Part shown: positions 24,552 through 32,099 of the stretch, in pieces
How the letters are laid out: each line of letters starts with the position of its first letter
How positions within the stretch are numbered: position 1 is the stretch's first letter
Origin: Burkholderiales bacterium
GTDB taxonomy: Bacteria > Pseudomonadota > Gammaproteobacteria > Burkholderiales > Burkholderiaceae_C
DNA: 34,903 nucleotides
NCBI GenBank assembly: GCA_017302495.1
Contig: JAFLDG010000008.1
Location: forward strand, 1 to 34,903
Direction of reading: 5' to 3'
Program-made: the position numbers and the translations under genes
The notes under the pieces: generated by a model
Databases searched by the model: none
What the model saw: the letters and a program-made list of their open reading frames with translations, nothing else
Told to the model about the DNA's origin: nothing

Positions 24552-26507
24552 TTAGGCAGCGATCGGGGCGGTCGTGCCGATTTCGACGTCGATCGGGAAG
24601 TCGTAGGCCGGCCGAGCTGGCTGCTCGGTCAGGCGCCGATGGAACCGGCCGTCGGCACCGCTGATGAAGCCCTCGCGCGGCAGCAGGTCCTTGACCAATG
24701 GGTTCTTCGCGGTGGGCACATAGTCGGCCACGACCTCCTCGATGCCTCGCTCGGCCAGCTGTCGCAAGAGGCTGTGCAGGAAGGCCGATTCGGCCTGCCG
24801 CCCGATCACTCGGCACGACATCAAGAAGTTGTCCAGCTCGGCCGTCGACGTAGAGGTCAGGCGAAACATGGCCAAGCCGACGATGCCGGCGTCGCCAAAG
24901 CTGTCGGCCAGCGAGAAATCGGCCACCAGCCAGTTGTTGCTGTCGTCGATGAACGCGCGCATCTGTTGCTCGTCGTAGCGCCTTGTGGTCAGGTTGAACT
25001 GATTGGTCTTCTGTGTCAGTTGCGCGAGCCGCGGCACGTGGGTGGCCGGGGCGAGCGTGATGCGCATCTTCATGCCCAGCCGCGCGAGATAGTTGTTCGC
25101 GTCGCTGCTGGCCGCCGCGTGCTCGAGGATGTCGCGGCGCTGGCGCTCCTGCGCGTACATCCGAGTCTTGTCGAGGTCCTCGCGCGTCAGCGACAGCACC
25201 TCCAGCCGCGCCACGTGGTCCAGGCAGGTCGCCACGTCGACCGGACGCTGGGGCACCTGCACGACCTGCACCTGGGGCAGCCGGTCGCGCACGGCGGCGC
25301 ACTCGTGGTCGCTATCGTCGACGAATACGAACGACTCCAGCCCGAGGTTGAGCTCCTCGGCCAGCGCGACGAGGTTGTCAGGCTTGGGCAGCCAGTTGAC
25401 GCGCCGCGCGGCGAAGTGGTGCTCGCGCAGGATCATGTGCGGGTGCTTCTGCAGGACTTCGTCGACGTCGGCGACGTTGTTCTTGCTGCACATCGCGAGG
25501 ATGAAGCCGCGCTGCTGGAAGTCGAGGATGCGGCGCTGGAACTCCCGGTAGGCGCTTCCAGGGTAGTCTGGCCCCAGGGCGATGCCGTCCATGCCGTCTT
25601 CACCGATCACGCCGCCCCACAAGGTGTTGTCGGCGTCGAGCACGATGACCTTCGCCTTCGGCGCCTTGAGCACGGTACCCACCGCCAGCACGCGGCGCGC
25701 GAACTCGTGCGCTGCGGCCGCGGTGAAGGGAAACTGTGCCGAGTGCCAGTAGCGGCGGTCGAAGAAGTTCGCGCGCCCAACCTGGGCTTGTACGTCGGCC
25801 AGGTCGAGCAGCAATGTCGCCGGGCAGGCAGCACGAATCCAGGCTGCGACGTCCTGCTGCAACCCGGTCCACCAAGCCGCCTCCGATCGTTCGGACTGGG
25901 TGTCGAACAGGCCGAGCGACGCCGGCGTGGTAGAGGGGAGCAGCGTCAGCACGATCTGGCCGACCGGCTGGGCGCGGAAACGTCCCACGATGTCGGCGAT
26001 CCGCTCCTGGCAGGCACGGCGCAGGTCCTCGCGGCGCTCCTCGGGCAGGCCCGCGATGGGCTGTGCGATTTCGGGATGCAGATCCTCGCGCCGTAGCATC
26101 ATCAGCGTGATGTCAGGGCGGTGCTGCACAAGATTCGAGCCCGGCTCTGCTTCCTGCAGCGCCAGGCCGTAGGGAGCGTGCCAGGCGGCCAGATCGAAGC
26201 CCGACAGCGAGGCCCACATGGCGAGCCAGGGCTCCAGCAGGTCGGACGTGTACGTGTGCACCACGGCCAGTCGCAGCGGCTGGCGGGCGGGCGACAGCCC
26301 TCTGGCGTGATCGGCGAGCTGGCGCGCCTGCGGCAGGGTCAGCGCAACAGGCCAGCGAGCTACTTCCGCGAGCAGCGTGTCGCGTTTGTCGATCGCGAGC
26401 AGGTCGTCGAACGCGAGTCGGGTCTTGGCCATGAGTCGGGTGAGGGGAGACGCCCCCTGGCATTCTCGGCGTTGTTGCAGGCTGTTCGACAGCGCCGGCC
26501 GCGACAT
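24552..26507 (-). CDS. FkbH-like HAD-superfamily protein with C-terminal acyltransferase domain
   Basis: This 651-residue protein has three parts. An N-terminal domain (about 75-280) resembles the SGNH-like region of FkbH proteins. The HAD domain has VIVLDADNTLWGGVIGEDG (288-306) with the nucleophile D291 and acid D293, then AMCSKNN and SFVFVDDSDHEC. The C-terminal domain contains FNLTTRRYDEQQMRAF and DNFLMSCRVIGRQAE, typical of the GNAT-like tail of FkbH proteins. The characterised relative FkbH dephosphorylates 1,3-bisphosphoglycerate and loads a glyceryl group on an acyl carrier protein. The operon contains an ACP gene two genes upstream. ATG at 26507 follows the hydrolase stop by two bases; ATG at 26432 would shorten it by 25 residues. 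The much longer open frame to 28016 is antisense-free but overlaps the hydrolase gene and is rejected. Confidence 0.85.
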   Translation of the reverse strand: MSRPALSNSLQQRRECQGASPLTRLMAKTRLAFDDLLAIDKRDTLLAEVARWPVALTLPQARQLADHARGLSPARQPLRLAVVHTYTSDLLEPWLAMWASLSGFDLAAWHAPYGLALQEAEPGSNLVQHRPDITLMMLRREDLHPEIAQPIAGLPEERREDLRRACQERIADIVGRFRAQPVGQIVLTLLPSTTPASLGLFDTQSERSEAAWWTGLQQDVAAWIRAACPATLLLDLADVQAQVGRANFFDRRYWHSAQFPFTAAAAHEFARRVLAVGTVLKAPKAKVIVLDADNTLWGGVIGEDGMDGIALGPDYPGSAYREFQRRILDFQQRGFILAMCSKNNVADVDEVLQKHPHMILREHHFAARRVNWLPKPDNLVALAEELNLGLESFVFVDDSDHECAAVRDRLPQVQVVQVPQRPVDVATCLDHVARLEVLSLTREDLDKTRMYAQERQRRDILEHAAASSDANNYLARLGMKMRITLAPATHVPRLAQLTQKTNQFNLTTRRYDEQQMRAFIDDSNNWLVADFSLADSFGDAGIVGLAMFRLTSTSTAELDNFLMSCRVIGRQAESAFLHSLLRQLAERGIEEVVADYVPTAKNPLVKDLLPREGFISGADGRFHRRLTEQPARPAYDFPIDVEIGTTAPIAA

Positions 26508-26509
26508 TC

Positions 26510-28273
26510 TCACGCGGCCGCCGTCGGGCCCCCGGCGTCTACCTCGAGCCAGCGAGCCACCGTGTCCGCAGCTGCGTTCTTCCAAACCTCGCGCGAGAAG
26601 GTGTGGTCGGCGCCTTCGATGTCCACGCGGCGGATGCGCTCGCCCGCGAGCAGTCCGGCCCAGGCGCGGGACGCGCTGGTCACCTCGTCGAACTCGCGGG
26701 CGATGAGGTCGAAGCCGCTCATCAACAGCAGGCTGCGACCCTGGAAGCGGCGCAGTCCTTCGGCCACGCGCACCGGCAGCGGCAGGTGGGAGAAGTCGTC
26801 GAGCCCCGGCTCTGCCGATTGACGCGCCATCTCTATGCGCCCGCGCACGTAGGCCCGCACCACGCCGAACAGCGAGCGCAACGACTCGGCGGCCCGGAAC
26901 TGGCCGCTGAAGACCTGCTTCCAGAAGTCGGCCGAGCCCAGGCGGTGCAGGTAGTAGTGCCGCACGATGACCTGCGCCCGGCCTTCCTCGGTGCGCACCC
27001 AGGGGTTGATCAACACGGTGCGCTTCACTCGCGGGTCCCGCCAGGCGTAGAAAAGGATGCCGCTGGCTGATTCGCACTCGCCTAGTAGCGCAACTCCGCG
27101 CAGTTGCGGCTGCGCCGACAGGAGCGAGTCGATGGCCGCGCGGATGTCGGATTCCGATTGGCCATAACCTCGATGCTCGCCGCTGCTGTCTCCCATGCCG
27201 CGCAGGTCGAAGCGCAGCACCGGAAAGCCGCTGGCGGCGAGCCTGCGTGCCAAGGTGACGAACTGCCGGTGCGCGCCGGCGCGGTACTGCGGGCCGCCAG
27301 CGACCACGATGACCACGCCGCAGCTGGCATCGGGCGCAGCGTGGTGCAGTACCCCCGACAGGTGGTCCGCCCCGCAGTCGAAGAACACCGGCAACTCGGC
27401 GTGTGGGGCATGCGCAGGAGGGGCCATGTCGCCGCGTGATGCGCCTGGACCGCCCCAGGCCCGCACACGGGCCGCCGTGGCCGCGATGAGGCCCGGCGCC
27501 AGTTCCCGCTCGTGAACGTGCCAGAACGCGGGGCCGATGACGATACCGGCTTCGACCGATGCGCCTGCGAGGCGCCAGCGGTCGATGGCCTGCCGCGCCG
27601 CGGGCGACATCGTCGCGTCCGCCGCCTGCAGCACCTCGAACCAGTCGATGCGCATCGGCGATGCCAGTACCGAGGCGTCGAACTGCGCCTCGTCGAGTTG
27701 TTTCGCGAGCGGCGGGCCGATGCGGTAGCCCGACACCTCGATCGCCTCGCCGTCGGCCGCGCGCTTGCGCAGTTCGCCGGTGGTCTTGACGCGGTCCGGA
27801 AGATTCATCTCGGCCGCGATCCGGATGCGCAGGAACTGGGTGAAGAACTGCTTGCCGTCGAGCACTGGCTGCCACAGCAGCAGGCGATCGATGGCACCGT
27901 CGGCCCGGGCCAGGTGGCTGGCAAGTACGGCCCCGAGGCGCAGGCCCCACAGCGTGCGGCAGCCCTGACCGTGCTCGCGCAGCCAGGCCAGGCCGGCGCG
28001 CAGGTCGGCAAGCCACAGGGTCCAGGTGGCGTCGACGAAGTCACCGGCACTGTCTCCGGTGCCGTAGGGGTCGAGCACCAAGGTACCGACGCCGCATCGG
28101 GAAAGCTCTCGCGCCTGCAAGGCCACCATCGCGCGGCAGCGGTTCATCTCCTCGGCAAAGGGCGGCACGACAAGGATGTCGCCCTGCGGATGCGGCGCTC
28201 CCTGCGGCGGGAAGTAGGTGGCGTGCAGCGGCGCGCGGGCGCCTTCGATCAGGAACGCTAAGGGGCGCACCAT
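26510..28273 (-). CDS. Fusion of exosortase A-associated hydrolases 2 and 1
   Basis: This 587-residue protein has two alpha/beta-hydrolase domains. Residues 1-265 match the exosortase A-associated hydrolase 2 family: ILVVPPFAEEMN (33-44), VLDPYGTGDSAGDF (67-79), WGLRLGA (109-115) and LLLWQPVLDGKQFFTQFLR. At the nucleophile elbow there is Arg112 instead of Ser. Residues 295-580 match hydrolase 1: VVIVVAGGPQYRAGAHRQFV (320-339), VLRFDLRGMGDSSGEHRG and LLGECESASG (397-406), with Cys400 at the elbow, then LINPWVRTEEG and GADHTFSREVW with the likely catalytic His. An Ala/Pro/Gly linker (about 272-293) joins them. In other loci these are normally separate adjacent genes. ATG at 28273 is six bases after the ACP stop. 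The substrate is unknown; an acyl or glycan thioester or ester is plausible. Confidence 0.85.
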   Translation of the reverse strand: MVRPLAFLIEGARAPLHATYFPPQGAPHPQGDILVVPPFAEEMNRCRAMVALQARELSRCGVGTLVLDPYGTGDSAGDFVDATWTLWLADLRAGLAWLREHGQGCRTLWGLRLGAVLASHLARADGAIDRLLLWQPVLDGKQFFTQFLRIRIAAEMNLPDRVKTTGELRKRAADGEAIEVSGYRIGPPLAKQLDEAQFDASVLASPMRIDWFEVLQAADATMSPAARQAIDRWRLAGASVEAGIVIGPAFWHVHERELAPGLIAATAARVRAWGGPGASRGDMAPPAHAPHAELPVFFDCGADHLSGVLHHAAPDASCGVVIVVAGGPQYRAGAHRQFVTLARRLAASGFPVLRFDLRGMGDSSGEHRGYGQSESDIRAAIDSLLSAQPQLRGVALLGECESASGILFYAWRDPRVKRTVLINPWVRTEEGRAQVIVRHYYLHRLGSADFWKQVFSGQFRAAESLRSLFGVVRAYVRGRIEMARQSAEPGLDDFSHLPLPVRVAEGLRRFQGRSLLLMSGFDLIAREFDEVTSASRAWAGLLAGERIRRVDIEGADHTFSREVWKNAAADTVARWLEVDAGGPTAAA

Positions 28274-28279
28274 CGGGCG

Positions 28280-28516
28280 TCAGGACACGCCTTGCCGGGC
28301 AAGGAAGTCGAGTATCGCGGGCACGGAGTTCAGGCTCGCGAACTCCTCGACGTCGACCTCGAGATCGAAGCTCTGTTCGAGCGCCATGATGAGATTGACC
28401 TGCCCGAGGCTGTCCCAGGACGAAAGGTCTTCGTCGCGCGTGTCCGGTGTGATCGCGGACGTGGGCACCTTGAGCGTGGTGGCGATGATGATCTGCAACT
28501 GGGCGAACAGGCTCAT
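28280..28516 (-). CDS. Acyl carrier protein
   Basis: This 78-residue protein has the acyl carrier protein fold. S36 in SSWDSLGQVNL is the attachment site for 4'-phosphopantetheine, in the DSL motif at the start of helix II. Acidic helices follow (ALEQSFDLEVDVEEF). It would hold an acyl intermediate as a thioester in the cytoplasm. It leads an operon with the fused hydrolases, the FkbH-like protein and the AAC(3)-like acyltransferase, so it is the natural partner for glyceryl or other acyl loading and transfer. ATG at 28516 gives the usual length; the longer frame upstream is antisense to the divergent gene. No strong ribosome binding site is visible. A 22-base palindrome lies 26 bases upstream. 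Confidence 0.88.
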   Translation of the reverse strand: MSLFAQLQIIIATTLKVPTSAITPDTRDEDLSSWDSLGQVNLIMALEQSFDLEVDVEEFASLNSVPAILDFLARQGVS

Positions 28517-28541
28517 GGCGAGGGTGTCGTTCTTCACGGGG

Positions 28542-28563
28542 GTGTACGGCGACAGCCGTACAC
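28542..28563. promoter_or_regulatory. 22-base perfect inverted repeat in a divergent promoter region
   Basis: GTGTACGGC at 28542-28550 is mirrored exactly by GCCGTACAC at 28555-28563, with a four-base spacer GACA. It lies in the 168-base gap between two divergent genes, 26 bases upstream of the acyl carrier protein start and about 120 bases from the other start. It could be a regulator binding site or, on the ACP transcript, a leader hairpin. I cannot place a promoter relative to it. Confidence 0.5.
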
Positions 28564-28684
28564 AATCGTGCATTGTCGATGACGCGGGCCACAGTGGGCA
28601 CCCGGCGGACTCGAGTTGGTGAACATCGTCACGGCGACCGCGCTGGTGCCGAACGAACCGAAGCACCGGTGCTACCCTGGCGCC

Positions 28685-30118
28685 ATGCCAGCAGAGCCGC
28701 AGCCGCAAACGACGCGCAGCTTCACGGTCGAGGATCAGTACGCGTTCGCCGCGGCCTCGGGCGACGTCAATCCGATGCACGTAGACGCCGTGGCTGCGCG
28801 CCGGCTGATCTCGGGGCGCCAGGTCGTGCACGGTATCCACACCCTGATGTGCGCCATCGACCTCTGGTGCCAGGCAGGCCACGTTCTCCCGGGCGAGGTG
28901 GATTGCAACTTCGACCAGCCCATCAGCGTCGGCGACAGGGTCGATTTCACGGTTTCCACGGACACATCGGGCGACGGGGTGGTCACGGCATCGGTCGGGG
29001 GGGCGACCTGCACGTCGGTACGCCTGGCCGGTGCAGGCGCGATCACGGCACCGGAGTGGCATGAACCTGCCGTTCGGCGCGAATTGGGCGGGCCGGAGGC
29101 GCCGCTGGACGAGGCCCCGGGGTCGCAAAAGGGTCAGGAGTTCCACATTCCTGGACGCGGAGACGATTGGGCACAGCGCTTTCCACATGCGGCACGCGCC
29201 CTGGGAAGCGGGGGGCTGCAGGCGCTGGCCGGGCTGTCGTACTTCGTCGGCATGGTGTGCCCTGGGCTGCATTCGGTCTTCTCGTCCTTGCGTTTCGTGT
29301 GCAGCGAGACGCAGACTTCGGGCGACGTCCTCTTGCGCGTGAGGCGCTACGACCCCCGGTTCCGGCTCTACATCGTCGAGTTCCATGGTGCCGTCGCGGG
29401 CGAACTGCGAGCGTTCATTCGTCCCCCGCCGCAGGTGCAGCCGTCGACGGCATCGCTGCTCGGCCACGTTGCTGCCGGCGAGTTTGCCGGAACGCGTGCG
29501 CTGGTGGTCGGTGGCTCGCGCGGACTGGGCGAACTCACCGCGAAGCTGGTGGCAGCGGGTGGTGGCGACGTGATCGTCACGTACGCTCGGGGGCGCAGTG
29601 ACGCGGAGCGCGTGGCGGCTGACATTGCGTTCGCCGGTCGCGGCAGCTGCGAAGTGGTGGCCATCGATCTGGGCGAATCCGAGTTCGCGGCACTGCCGCT
29701 TGCGGGCCCAATCACCAGCGTCTTCTACTTCGCCACGCCGCGCATCTTTCGCAAGAAGCCAGGCATCTTTGACGCGGCGCAGTTTGCCGACTTCTGCCGC
29801 TTCTACCTGGAGCGCTTCGCACAGATGTGCGTGTGGCTGGAGACGCGGCCCGAGGGCGGCCGCGTGACCGTGTACTTGCCGTCGACCGTCTTCATCGACG
29901 AGAGGCCCAAGGGCATGACCGAGTACGCAATGGCCAAGGCGGCGGCCGAGGTGCTGGCCGATGACCTGAATCGCACGCTGCGGCGAGTGAGGGTCGTGCA
30001 CACCCGTCTGCCGCGCCTGGCGACCGACCAGACCTCGTCCATCCTCGGACTCACGCCGGAATCGAACGTCGAGACCCTGCTGCCCGTCGTGCGCACCGCC
30101 TGTACGCCGGCTGCCTGA
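28685..30118 (+). CDS. MaoC-like double hot-dog and short-chain dehydrogenase fusion
   Basis: This 477-residue protein joins two activities. Residues 1-120 are a MaoC-type hydratase domain with SGDVNPMHVD (25-34), holding the catalytic D27 and H32 of the hydratase 2 motif, and GRQVVHGIH. Residues 150-245 look like a second hot-dog unit without that motif. The C-terminal domain (from about 270) is a short-chain dehydrogenase: nucleotide-binding GGSRGLG (276-282), Ser400, and YAMAK with Tyr414 and Lys418. Both sites look intact, so the protein could hydrate an enoyl thioester and reduce or oxidise the 3-hydroxyacyl or keto product. Two acyl carrier proteins nearby could carry the substrate. ATG at 28685 is chosen to start at the domain; the ribosome binding site is weak. 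Its stop is three bases from that of the opposing gene. Confidence 0.83.
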   Translation: MPAEPQPQTTRSFTVEDQYAFAAASGDVNPMHVDAVAARRLISGRQVVHGIHTLMCAIDLWCQAGHVLPGEVDCNFDQPISVGDRVDFTVSTDTSGDGVVTASVGGATCTSVRLAGAGAITAPEWHEPAVRRELGGPEAPLDEAPGSQKGQEFHIPGRGDDWAQRFPHAARALGSGGLQALAGLSYFVGMVCPGLHSVFSSLRFVCSETQTSGDVLLRVRRYDPRFRLYIVEFHGAVAGELRAFIRPPPQVQPSTASLLGHVAAGEFAGTRALVVGGSRGLGELTAKLVAAGGGDVIVTYARGRSDAERVAADIAFAGRGSCEVVAIDLGESEFAALPLAGPITSVFYFATPRIFRKKPGIFDAAQFADFCRFYLERFAQMCVWLETRPEGGRVTVYLPSTVFIDERPKGMTEYAMAKAAAEVLADDLNRTLRRVRVVHTRLPRLATDQTSSILGLTPESNVETLLPVVRTACTPAA

Positions 30119-30121
30119 AAG

Positions 30122-30979
30122 TCAGAGATCGAGCGCCATCAGCTCGCTGTACAGATCGGTGACCTGGGCGTCACTCAGCGTTTTCGACAGCACGAGCTTG
30201 GGCATGCCGCGGTGCGATCGTATCGCGAGCGCCGGGGTTCGGCACAGGAAGCGCGCCTCGACGCGCGAGAACGCGAATCCTTGGCTCAACAGGTGGTTGT
30301 GCAGCAAGGCCCGGTGCCGATCGAACGCGCCCGCGTCGCTGATGTGGCCGACCGTCGCGCAAGGCAGCTTCTTCCATCGCGAGGGCTTGTAGACCACCAG
30401 GCACATGTCGCCGGGCCGGCCGAAGGCGGCGAACCTCAGCCAGGGCAGGTGTGCGTGGCGCGCGAAGTCGCGCCGCGCGGGGCCATCGAGCAGGCCACCG
30501 ATGCGGGCGGAGTCCGTCTCGACGACGCCGCCGAATGCAGGCCGTGGCAGGTTGGGTACGAACAGCAGTCTGTCGTCGAGGACCCGGAAGCGCAGTCCCA
30601 GGAAGACCTGGGCCACCTTCGGGTTGGGTGTGAACATCGTGAAGTGATAGTCACTTTGGCGCAGCAACTGCGAGAGAAGGCCGATGCTGTGATGTCGATG
30701 CTCTTCCAGGACCACCCAGCTATGCGGGTTGCAGAACCGCTCGGGTCGCCCGTCGATGATTTGGTCGGAGTAGATGGCGCAGAGCACGCCCACAACTCTG
30801 CCGTCGTGACGTAGGTGCGTACCGAAGTTCGGGCGTTCGGTGGCCCAGTTCTGAAGTAGCGAATCGCGCCATGCTTGCGCCGAGAAGCGGCGGCCGAGGT
30901 TCTCGTGCAGGAACTGGCAGACCTCGGGGAGGTCCGCTTGCCGGGTGATTGCCGCCCGGGTGGCGCTGGGGCTGGCCAT
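30122..30979 (-). CDS. GNAT-like acyltransferase
   Basis: This 285-residue protein has an N-terminal region typical of GNAT acyltransferases. AAITRQADLPEVCQFLHENL forms the first strand and helix, VVGVLCAIYSDQIIDG the central strand, and a SWVVLEEHRHHSIGLLSQLL segment takes the place of the acyl-CoA pyrophosphate loop. The fold seems to continue with a second GNAT-like half, and the loop lacks the clear Q/RxxGxG/A signature. Activity is therefore uncertain. Its position as last gene in an operon with an acyl carrier protein, a deacetylase-like protein and an acyltransferase 3 suggests acyl transfer to a sugar. ATG at 30979 is 16 bases after the previous stop. Confidence 0.65.
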   Translation of the reverse strand: MASPSATRAAITRQADLPEVCQFLHENLGRRFSAQAWRDSLLQNWATERPNFGTHLRHDGRVVGVLCAIYSDQIIDGRPERFCNPHSWVVLEEHRHHSIGLLSQLLRQSDYHFTMFTPNPKVAQVFLGLRFRVLDDRLLFVPNLPRPAFGGVVETDSARIGGLLDGPARRDFARHAHLPWLRFAAFGRPGDMCLVVYKPSRWKKLPCATVGHISDAGAFDRHRALLHNHLLSQGFAFSRVEARFLCRTPALAIRSHRGMPKLVLSKTLSDAQVTDLYSELMALDL

Positions 30980-30995
30980 AGTCTACGAACCAGCT

Positions 30996-32096
30996 TCAGA
31001 CCGCGCTACGGCGCGTCTTCGTCCGCCAGGTAGCGGCCGTCAGGAGATGGTGAATCCAGACCTTCAATCCCTGGCGTCGGTTCTCGGTGAGAGTTCCAAT
31101 GGTGATTACGGACAGGCCGGTGGCCACTGTGAGCGTTGTCCAGTATGCGAGGCCATCAGGATCGCCGCGGATCACGGCACCCCAGAAGAGAAACAATGGC
31201 TGGTGCATCAAGTAAAGCGTGAAGGTATACGCTGCCATCGCGCGCACTGGGCGTTCGATGGCAAGCAGCACCGGCGCCAAGTGATCGGCAATGCGGCGCA
31301 TGCCGGCAAAGTTCATCATCACGAGCAGACACAGAAGGTAGTCGCCCACGGCGAAACGCGAAAATGTCAGTTCGCGAAACCAGTGCTCGCCCAGCACGGC
31401 GGCGGTCCATGCGGTGATGCCCGAGAAGATGCCGATCCAATGGAACAACGGGATCGCGACGAACGAAATGATCGCCAGTGCCGCTCCGAAGGCCGGCGAT
31501 ATCTGCTGCAACCGGCGCCAACGGTAAAGCGCGACGCCAGCGGCCCAGACCGGCAGCAGAAGCAGAATCTTCGGCCCTAGCATCAGCAGGATCGCTGCCG
31601 CTGCGAGCAGCCCTGAGCGGCGCGGAAGGAAGTACACGAGTCCGAACAATGCGTAGTACCAAGTTTCGTAGTTAATCGACCAGTACGGTACGTTAGAAAG
31701 GTACGTGATCGAGACGAACCAGACTTCGTTGAGCATCAGCGCGCTTGCTGCCATCCGCAGGGCCAAGTGGTCGAACGGGTAGTCGTACAGTTCCGCGTAG
31801 AGCCTGCGCCCGCAAAAGTCGAGGATCAATGTCAGCACGATCGCCGGTACCACAACAGAGTAGATCCGTGCGAGCCGGCTCGATGCAAAGTCGATCCAGT
31901 GCCGTTCCTTCGTGTCCGCAACGTAGGCGATGACAAAGCCTGACAGGACGAAGAAAACGATCACCGACGGATGGCCGTACTGGCTGGCCGGCAGGGGCTC
32001 GGTGACCAGCAACCGCATGTTCGAGTGATACAGGTAGACCAGACAGGCCGCGACGAATCGGACCAAGTCGAGGTAGATCGAAAGGGGTCGGTTCAT
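30996..32096 (-). CDS. Acyltransferase 3 family membrane protein (OafA-like)
   Basis: This 366-residue inner-membrane protein has about ten hydrophobic helices. The N-terminus LDLVRFVAACLVYLYHSNMR carries the R-x(n)-H pattern of acyltransferase 3 proteins, in which the His is needed for catalysis. VIVFFVLSGFVIAYV is the second conserved helix, and FASSRLARIYSVVVPAIVL has the R-x-x-R-I-Y/L-P motif. PYWSINYETWYYALFG gives the typical S-x-x-x-E-W/Y segment. These enzymes use acyl-CoA from the cytoplasm to O-acylate glycans at the periplasmic face. It starts three bases after the deacetylase-like stop, so it is translationally linked. It is likely to add acetyl or a related group to the exopolysaccharide. 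Confidence 0.88.
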   Translation of the reverse strand: MNRPLSIYLDLVRFVAACLVYLYHSNMRLLVTEPLPASQYGHPSVIVFFVLSGFVIAYVADTKERHWIDFASSRLARIYSVVVPAIVLTLILDFCGRRLYAELYDYPFDHLALRMAASALMLNEVWFVSITYLSNVPYWSINYETWYYALFGLVYFLPRRSGLLAAAAILLMLGPKILLLLPVWAAGVALYRWRRLQQISPAFGAALAIISFVAIPLFHWIGIFSGITAWTAAVLGEHWFRELTFSRFAVGDYLLCLLVMMNFAGMRRIADHLAPVLLAIERPVRAMAAYTFTLYLMHQPLFLFWGAVIRGDPDGLAYWTTLTVATGLSVITIGTLTENRRQGLKVWIHHLLTAATWRTKTRRSAV

Positions 32097-32099
32097 GTG

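Noticed and set aside
24639-26096. 485-codon plus-strand frame opposite the FkbH-like gene
   Set aside because: It is a shadow of the HAD-domain gene and has no domain of its own.
26508-28016. Extension of the FkbH-like protein upstream to 28016 (1154 codons)
   Set aside because: The extra part lies in another frame of the fused hydrolase gene, which has clear family motifs; the ATG at 26507, two bases after that stop, explains the true start.
28517-30001. Extension of the acyl carrier protein upstream to 30001 (573 codons)
   Set aside because: The added part is antisense to the hot-dog/SDR gene; the 78-residue version is a whole acyl carrier protein.
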